A stretch of 64,000 bases of DNA, taken from assembly GCA_019671135.1 (NCBI GenBank), contig JAHRHY010000008.1, positions 1,984,001 through 2,048,000 on the forward strand, in the 5' to 3' direction. Each line of letters opens with the position of its first letter. The first letter of the stretch is position 1. The translations under genes and the position numbers were made by a program. Of this stretch, positions 56,993 through 64,000 are shown piece by piece. A model generated the notes under the pieces. The model was not told where the DNA came from, did no database searches, and saw only the letters and a list, made by a program, of their open reading frames with translations. The stretch comes from Linnemannia hyalina (taxonomy: Eukaryota > Mortierellomycota > Mortierellomycetes > Mortierellales > Mortierellaceae).

Positions 56993-58683
56993 GGTAGTAA
57001 TAGCAATCGACTGCTAGGTTAATGGGAAGAAGACGGAGGTGGAGGGAAGGAGGGAGAGCAAGGGAGTGCCGTGAAGTGAGGTGGGGATAGAGAGCGAGTG
57101 TGAGTGTGGATTGTAGTTGCTGTATGTTATTTGTGTGAAGAAGAAGAGACAAAAATAACCCGTGTGTCTGTCTGTGAAAGAAAGAAGGGGTGGGGATGGG
57201 TTTGTTATGTTTTTGGTGGCGGTGGTGGCGTCAGTTTTGCTCGAATGGTGGCGGCTCTTTTCAAGTGAACAGACAGACGGAACACACTGAATAAACTCGA
57301 CACTATATAACCTGTTCTCGCTTCACACATACACACTGCACTTTTCTTCTTCTTGCGCTGCCCTTCCCACTTTCAATGCAAGAGTGGCGACAAAAAAGAG
57401 TAAAAAGATGAAGGAGGGTGATTCAAAAAGTGATGATGGTCGAACAGCCGCGCGTTAGGCGTGAAAAAGGCAGGGCACTGTTGCGCGTGATACCGAGTCG
57501 ATGGAGGGTGTTGTTACCTTTCGAGTTTCTTCTCAGTTGTTGTATTATTGCCGCGAAACTAGAACGGAATGTAAAGGAAAAGGTGAATGAATGAAAAGGA
57601 AGGAAGAAAAAGAGGGAATGGATGGGAATAAAAAGAGTGAATTGATGGGAATTAAAAAAAAAAAAAAAGGGATCTTAACAACGGGAGCGTCCAAAATAAC
57701 TGCTGATGCCAATTTTTATTTTTTTGGCGAGGGAGTGCGCCACCAAAGACAGCGAATTCAAACACTGGCGGGCGTGAGTGTTAGCGAGTGAATGAGTTTT
57801 CTTTGTCGACTCAACAGTCAAGAAAGGGAATGGACAGTAAAGAAGGCCTGGAAAGAGGACAAGGTAACAGTGGTGGGTAGGAAAGGAATGAGGTCGAAGA
57901 GAGAAGGCTGCTGACGCCACTAAAGGATGGGATGAAAAGAGAACTGTGGCGTATGGTCAGGTCGGGTGGGAAGGGATGTGTTGCTAGTGATCGATAGACT
58001 TGTCAAGATGCACAGTAGCGACATATCTCAGTCGTACGGAGAGAGAGAGAAAGCGAGAAGGGGAGAAAGAGGAGTGAATGGGCGTGAAGAGGAGAGGATA
58101 GCGAACAAACGGGAAAACCCTCACGGTGTGAAATATGCTACGATGTCACCGGGGCAGGTGGCGAGGGGCAATGGTGCAGGAACGGGATAAGAGCGAGAGA
58201 TGGGGCGTGTTCAACGGATTGAGCATGAAGACAGGAACAAGGACAGGTGTGCGGGTGTGTGTGTGTGTGATATAAAGAGTGAAAGGCGTCGTTCAAACAC
58301 GGGAAAAGAGGTGAGGCACCAGGGTTTAGGAAGTGGATTGGGCTGGTTACCAGTATCGTCGTCAATGGAAGCAAGAGAGAACCAGGTCACGGTGCAGTGG
58401 ACAGTATTCAGGTGTAATTGTTCAGCCAGGACGTATGTGTCGAGAAGGAAGCAAAGGTGCAAGCTAGTTTGTGTGCGTGGAAGGGACAGAGTGGGAGCAA
58501 AGGCTAAAAAAAAGATCTCTCAAACCATTGGCGCGCCGGGATGGTGGCGTCACCAAATCGGTGCGCGGATGTGTCACGAGAGAAATCACGTGGTAATCGT
58601 ACGTGAAAACGCGCAAAATAAACCTCAAGGCGCGTTCGCGTTTCCTTTTCTTCTCCTCGCCTTTTAATTGCTGCAAAGAAAGG
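56993..58683. other. intergenic, 1.7 kb, purine-rich
   Basis: Contains the CT-rich (minus-strand sense) leader of the zinc-finger gene, a TATATAA at 57304-57310 and A runs at 57655-57668. A long stretch of moderately purine-rich sequence follows up to the 3' end of the F-box gene. The longest open frame (58200-58667, +) lacks gene-like composition. Confidence 0.5.
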
Positions 58684-60792
58684 CTAGATGACGAGCTCCA
58701 TATCAAGGACAGATGCACAGCGGATGAGCCGGTCATGATCTGCAGGTGCGCTCGGGTTGGTGGGTTTAGGGAACCTCACAACGCGGTCAAGTCCATCTCC
58801 TTCAGCACGCCATCCATTGCTCACAGTCGTGTATCCCTGGTTCATCACCGCCCATTTCTGACTGGTATTGCTATCCTTCTGACCACCATGGTTGCTATGA
58901 TCTAGAGCCATATCAGATTTGCTTCCAAACGTCATCCGAATAGATTGGTCCAACGTTGACAGAGATCCATGGGGGAATGTAGACGAGTTTGATGGTCGTT
59001 GCTGCGTGTCTGTTTTGGATGCTGTTTGAGATGATGGTGTCAAGGATGTTGTTGTTATCGATGACGATTGCAAGAAATTGGTGGAAGGTAATGGCGCAGT
59101 GGAGTTGGAGGAAAATAATGAGGTCGACAGTAAAGGTGGTACTGAAGTTACTGAGAGTTGAGCCGACTCTATTGCACCATTCTCATCTCCAGCTTCGGGC
59201 AGGGGTCCATCTGTTCCTGATTCTGCATCTGTTGTAAGTGTGACGGGAGGATCGACATGAGATACCCAGCCAACCTGATTTTGATCACCTTCAGTTCGCC
59301 ACCACTGTTGAATCCTCCTGATCGACTCTTCAAACCGCAGCGAACTGGCGAAACTCATGAACGAAGATTGCTGTGAGCGAGTTGCTGCTGGCCGCGTGCT
59401 ACTACTGTTTGAAGCGGGTGGTGTTGGGTGCCCTGCTGGGATGTTATCTCCTGTCGTGTTAGGAGGAGGTCCTTCCACGTCCTGTAGTGCGCGAATCACA
59501 TGAGGTGCGGGCAGTAGTGGCCGTGATCGAATGTCATTGTAGATACTCTATGGTAAATCATTTACCGTCAGAAAAGGAGAGAGAGAAAGGGGAGGAGATA
59601 GAGAAAAGAGGGAACATGCATCAATGTCCAACCCTCGGTTTATCCACCAAGGGATGTGATTGACTTGTCCATGTAGTCTGATCCTGCTACGGTAGTGAAC
59701 GTACTCAATGTCACGATGAAAATGAGGATGGACAAACGAACGACGTTGCACGGAGTGAACCAACCAAAAAGAGTGCATGGATGATGGCGACTTACTTTGA
59801 GGACCTTTTTGTCAAAGTACTTTCGAGGATAGCCACCACCCTCGTTCCGTAGAAGGCGGACAAAGTAGGCGCAGGTGACTTTGGGACGCGCCTTGGGATG
59901 GCGAAATTCTTGATCGATGAACAAGAACGTCCAGAAGAGATGGTACAGCATGTCGGGTGCATAGGCAGGTGCGAAGACATCCTTTGTGTCTGGGTTGGAG
60001 TGGTAATAAAGTTGAGAGAGGTCGCAGACATGTTTGTCGAACAGAGTCATGGACAGGAACGGGAAAGTGTCCTCTGCAAACCGCATCCTAATCTCAACCG
60101 ATTCAATTAACCCAAAAAAATGATGGTTAGTTTTCCGGAGGATTTTTCCTCTCATTATTCCTCTTCAACGGAAAACTGTATTATTTTAAGCCGACGAAGC
60201 ATGTATGCATGTAAACCTACCGGATGGCATGAACGAGGCCAAACCCATTGAAGGGCATATCTTGGACGAGTCGGGCTAGTTCAACTCGTGCAGGACCGTG
60301 CCAGTGGGTAGAAACAAGACTGCAATTGAGGATGCTTCTGCGGTCCATAAGATGACGAAAAATGAGTGCCAGCACCTCGATCGCACACGAGGATGCTGTG
60401 CTTGATGAATTGGCGTGGGTGTGTGATATTGAGGGTGGTGTTGTAACATTGGCCGAAGATCTCGTAGTATCCGATAGTGTAGGAGTTAGGTGTAGTTTTA
60501 ACTGACTAAAGCTGATGGCTCTTTGTACGAGTCCTCGTGCTCTGGTGGATCGCTTGTTGTTTGGAGTGGTGTCGGAGGAAGCTGGTGTGGTCGAGTCAGC
60601 GTGAGAGTGATTTTGATAGGATTGGGGTTGCTGTTGTGGGCGAAGTTGAAGATCGGGTTGATAATTGAAATAGGAATGGTCGGTGGAGATTGTGGAGATG
60701 TTGGCGGGCGGAGAAATTGTGTTGGAAGTAGAGACGGCCAAGGCGGGGATGCACGGGGTCGATAGAGACCCGTGTCGGTTCGCCGACATCAT
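58684..60792 (-). CDS. F-box protein
   Basis: Exons 60792-60221, 60087-59796 and 59547-58684 give 575 residues. Residues 1-135 are Ser/Thr/Gln-rich and disordered. An F-box follows at about 137-176 (IEVLALIFRHLMDRRSILNC, then SLVSTHWHGPARVELARL). The next 110 residues are well composed (MRFAEDTFPFLSMTLFDKHV, DMLYHLFWTFLFIDQEFRHP, CAYFVRLLRNEGGGYPRKYF) and probably form a conserved domain whose name I do not know. The last 290 residues are Ser/Thr/Pro-rich. F-box proteins recruit substrates to SCF ubiquitin ligases through Skp1; no substrate-binding repeats (LRR, WD40, Kelch) are visible, so the target is unknown. Two adjacent ATGs (60792 and 60789) could serve as the start. Confidence 0.78.
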
Positions 60793-61948
60793 CCTCCTGT
60801 TGTTGAGTGTATGGAGAGGAGGGAGAGGAGGGAGAAAAGGAGGATTGTCAAGCCTAAACAAGAGAGTGAACGAGTGAGAGTTGAATTTGCAATGGAGAAG
60901 TGAGGCGCGAGAGGGAAGGAAAGGAATGAGTGAATGAATGAATGGATGAGCAAAGAGACAGAGAAAAGACAAAGGAAGAAGGGAGGGAAGGAGGGAAGGA
61001 GGGAGGGAAGATGGTGATGGTGCAAAGAAAAAGACGACAAAGACATATCAAACATTGATATCAACGAGGGCATCAGTCTCAAAAAATGGAAAGCGAGGGT
61101 ATTGTCTCACAAAGTGGTCATTTATTTCGCGTACAACAAACAACACATGCCGCCCGGCAACTGTCAATTGGGGAATTTGGGGCGGACATGTAATTTTTTT
61201 TTAAAGGTAAAAGATGCCCACACAACAGAGAACGCATAGCAGCAGGCCAATCTATGCACGTGACATCCAGCCCCATGTGTCTCATGGCACTGGCAGGCGT
61301 GCTATTTTTTAAAGGGAGTACGTGCCACTGAGTACTAGACAGCGACTCTGTTTCTTCCCTTCCGCCTCTATGCTCTCACAGCCGCTCTCTCTCTCGTTTT
61401 CTTGTGTCTCTGCCTTGTTTGTTTTTTTCTCACTTTCCTTTTTCCTCTTCCTTCTTTTTCTCTTCTCTTCGTCTTTTCCCTTCCTTCGCCATACTCACTC
61501 CTCCTCCCTTCTTCCTTTTCTCCTCCTCCTTGAACCCGCTCTCACTTTTACTCCTACTATTATTATTGTCCTCCTTCCCCCCTTTCCCCCGACTAATACT
61601 CATCACTCACTCATTCCCTTCACTCCTTCACACTCTCATCCCCTGCTTCAGCAACAGCAAGCAAATTCATCTATTTTTATTTGAACTTGTGCCGAGCACA
61701 GCTCCAGACGAAGCACAACAGCAATAATTATCGTCTTCTCCTTCACTTTTCACTTTCCTACTTTTCTCTCTCTCTCTCTCTCCCTGTTCGTTATCAATTG
61801 GCGCAGATACAGCTTTCTCCCTCCCACTTCTCCCTCCTCCCCTTCCCCCTCCCCTTCCCGACCCTCTTGTCTGCTTTTTTCTTTTCTAACTGTACACAAC
61901 ACTAAACTATCAATTGGTGTTTGACAGAAGGAAAAAATATATACAAGG
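60793..61948. other. divergent promoter region with strong purine/pyrimidine asymmetry
   Basis: Lies between the F-box gene (-) and the SH3-WW gene (+). The left 230 bp are purine-rich on the + strand. The right 560 bp (61370-61900) are almost pure CT. Both therefore present CT-rich leaders to their own gene. No TATA box is obvious for the F-box gene; AATATATACAA lies just before the SH3-WW start, too close to act as a TATA box. Confidence 0.55.
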
Positions 61949-63588
61949 ATGGATACCCAGTCTACACAACAGCAGGCCCCGTCCTCCTCTTCACTGCAGG
62001 ATCAAAATGGACACACAAGGGAACAGCAGCAACAACAAACACAACAACAAACACAACAACAAACACAACATACACAGCAACAACTCGACCAACAACAGCT
62101 ACAGGAAGAGGAAGAAGACGAGACAGAACCATTCGTGGTCGTCCGTGCTCTCTACCCCTTCCACTCTGAAGAACCATCCTCGCTCTCCTTTGAACGGGAA
62201 GAGCTGATCCAGGTCCTCACCCAGCTCGACTCTGGCTGGTGGTATGGCTTTTGCCATGGCGAACACGGCTGGTTCCCCTCCAACTATGTCGAGGAAGTCA
62301 CCCAGGACGAGCTTGACCTTGCCTCTGAGGCTGCTTCTGATGACGACCATCATCGCCAACACGCCGACCACAGCGACCCCGGCGAGCATGACCACGACGA
62401 TGATGACCACGACGATGATGACCATCATAGTAGTGATGGTGAAGGGGAAGAAGACGATGGATCTGTAAGCACACTAGCATACAAAAAAACACACGAAAGG
62501 GAAACAGACATAGACAGCAGCAAGAAACAAGAAGCAAACAACAAGCAATAACGGCAACCCCTGGGAGAGAGGCAAAGGAAGAGGCGAACGAGTGCAACTT
62601 AAACAGCAAACAAAGGGAGTAAAAGAAAAAAAGTGGTTTCGTTATTTTGGTGGCCAATTGACTCGATTATCTATGCAACAAACAACAACAACGTTGACTT
62701 GCCAAGAACGACAAAAGCAACATCAGCAGGAGCAGTAGCACAATGTATTAACACCAACAACACACCAATTGCAACAACAACAACAACAACAACGCGCAAT
62801 CAGGCAGCAAGAAATGGCAACGGGCACATGGTGACATAAGAATATCAACTCGCTTGTACTCTGCCTGACACTCCATATCTCTCTTCGTTTTACTTAATCA
62901 TAGAGCAACGGCGACTTTTGGTTGCCACAAACTACTCCAGACGGTCAAGTCTTTTACGTCAACACCAACACCGGCGAGTCCTCTTGGACAATCCCTACCC
63001 CGTCCACAAGTCGAGCCATCCCCCCAATCGAGGAGCAAGAGGACGAGGCACTGGATCACACATTGCCCAAGAGTCATCAGGATACAAACCACAGCAGTAT
63101 GTCTTCTGTCCCATCAACAATGCCTTCCTCTCCTTCAATTCAACTTTAAGAAGACTCATTGGTTATCAATTGCGTTCCTTAACTCCTTTTCTTAGATTCA
63201 AGAAACAGCGCCGACGCGTCAAATCGAGTGGCGTCCTCGTCAACAACATCAACAGCAGCAGCAACACCATCGGCAACAGCGAGATCATCTATAGACGCCA
63301 CGACCGCGTCCGACACGCTGAATCTCGCTCGACCCAGTGACTTGTCCATCTTGACAGTTGCCCCTGGCCATGATCCGGTTGAAACCGAGAGTCAAGCGGG
63401 TTCAACTCGTCCGAACTCGCTCCAAATGTCGGCAATCCCAGTAAGTGAGCCTGTCATTGTTGATGTTGTTGTTGCTTCTTGCTTTGTTTTTTGTTCCAGG
63501 TTGTACACATGGGAGGAGGGGGGTGTATGATGTTCTCATACCAAAGAGAAAGAGAGGAAAGAGTCGGACCCCGGATGAGCTGAGCTGA
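61949..63588 (+). CDS. SH3-WW domain protein, possibly the N terminus of a Cdc25-like RasGEF; 3' end unresolved
   Basis: Exons 61949-62464, 62904-63096 and 63196-63440 are firm (254 codons). Residues 1-60 are Gln/Thr-rich. An SH3 domain spans about 63-117 (ALYPF, DSGWWYGFCHGEHGWFPSNY). A tract almost entirely of Asp, His, Glu and Ser covers about 120-171. A WW domain lies at about 178-203 (WLPQTTPDGQVFYVNTNTGE, second Trp200). Ser/Thr/Ala-rich sequence follows. The next acceptor (63499/63500) opens a short exon that reaches a TGA at 63586-63588, but a donor inside it (GGT then GTATGA) would carry the gene on past the window. Fungal Ras exchange factors can begin with SH3 and WW modules, so the missing part may be a RasGEF domain; this is inference. 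If the gene does end at 63588, it is a 282-residue adaptor. Confidence 0.7.
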
Positions 63589-64000
63589 ACTGGGTGCGGG
63601 ACCCATGCTCTATGAAGATCGGTGAAGTGAGCCCCCTTCGTCGGCGGTGTTATTCTTTGTCTTTTTACTGTTTTTTTTTTTCTTGGCTTTCTTTTTCTTT
63701 TTCTGCTTATGCTTTTAATTGTTTGTTCCTCAGTGCTCTCAAAAAAAGAAAAAAAAGCAATTGCTCTGGGTATGGGCGGACAGGAAAAAACAGAAGAAGA
63801 ATAGGTTTGCCCAATGGTGTGCATGTGTGTATGGATGTGACAAGGTGGATAGCATCCCCTTTGCACCTATCTTTCAATCACGCCTGTTATTACTACCCTG
63901 CGGGTAATCGTCTCATACATATAATATCAGATATTAGAGATGGCCACCATCGGAAACACATTGCGCCCCTCTCCTTGTCCAGTTGAGCCTATTCTACTAC
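63589..64000 (+). other. intron or 3' flank of the SH3-WW gene, nothing resolved
   Basis: T-rich around 63670-63720 and otherwise mixed sequence. No exon could be assigned before the window ends. Confidence 0.4.

Noticed and set aside
58200..58667. A 155-codon + strand frame between the zinc-finger and F-box genes
   Set aside because: Basic, Cys/Arg-rich, repeat-derived composition (it includes a GT run) and no promoter or motif.
1..64000. CRISPR arrays, operons, ribosome binding sites, bacterial insertion sequences
   Set aside because: The gene structure is plainly eukaryotic. The regular short repeats present are microsatellites without spacers.

Overview
The window is nuclear DNA of a filamentous fungus, most likely an early-diverging one of the Mortierellaceae type. 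The evidence is eukaryotic gene structure (short GT-AG introns, up to 11 per gene), TATA boxes about 40-230 bp before start codons, long CT-rich 5' leaders, abundant homopolymers and microsatellites, Gln/Ser/Pro-rich regulatory proteins, and one gene built from a sensor-like module that I associate with Mortierellaceae. The assignment to family is an inference from memory and was not checked by any search. All gene models were built by eye: splice sites were chosen so that reading phases close and protein families stay continuous. No transcript evidence was available.

Layout. 1-14.7 kb: four low-complexity, lineage-specific proteins. They are the 3' part of a Gln-rich protein (+), a 1047-residue membrane protein with a PP1-docking-like motif (-), a Ser/Pro-rich protein with several SxIP-like motifs (-), and a Ser-rich orphan (-). 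They are separated by repeat-rich spacers. 14.7-36.8 kb: a conserved housekeeping block holding RPN14/PAAF1 (-), an SLC35F transporter (+), a GH36 alpha-galactosidase-like enzyme (+), MCM2 (-), MED9 (-), mitochondrial tryptophanyl-tRNA synthetase (+) and a CofD/YvcK-like protein (-). 36.8-48.3 kb: an accessory region with a 112-bp tandem duplication, an orphan ORF, an NmrA-like NAD(P)-binding protein, a gene made of three tandem copies of one module, a decayed relic and a 3.7-kb gene desert. 48.3-64 kb: a single-pass membrane protein with a Pro/Gln-rich tail (+), PPIL4 (-) divergent from NOSIP (+), a small glutaredoxin-fold-like protein (-), a C2H2 zinc-finger protein (-), an F-box protein (-) and the 5' part of an SH3-WW protein (+).

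The conserved genes cover DNA replication (MCM2), transcription (MED9), splicing (PPIL4, NOSIP), proteasome assembly (RPN14), mitochondrial translation (MSW1) and carbohydrate breakdown (GH36). They are ordinary neighbours and not a pathway cluster. The PPIL4/NOSIP pair is the one arrangement where divergent neighbours share a process. The strongest candidate for something unusual is the triplicated-module gene at 42.8-44.6 kb. Its repeating unit spans an intron, and both the exon sequence and the intron sequence were copied.
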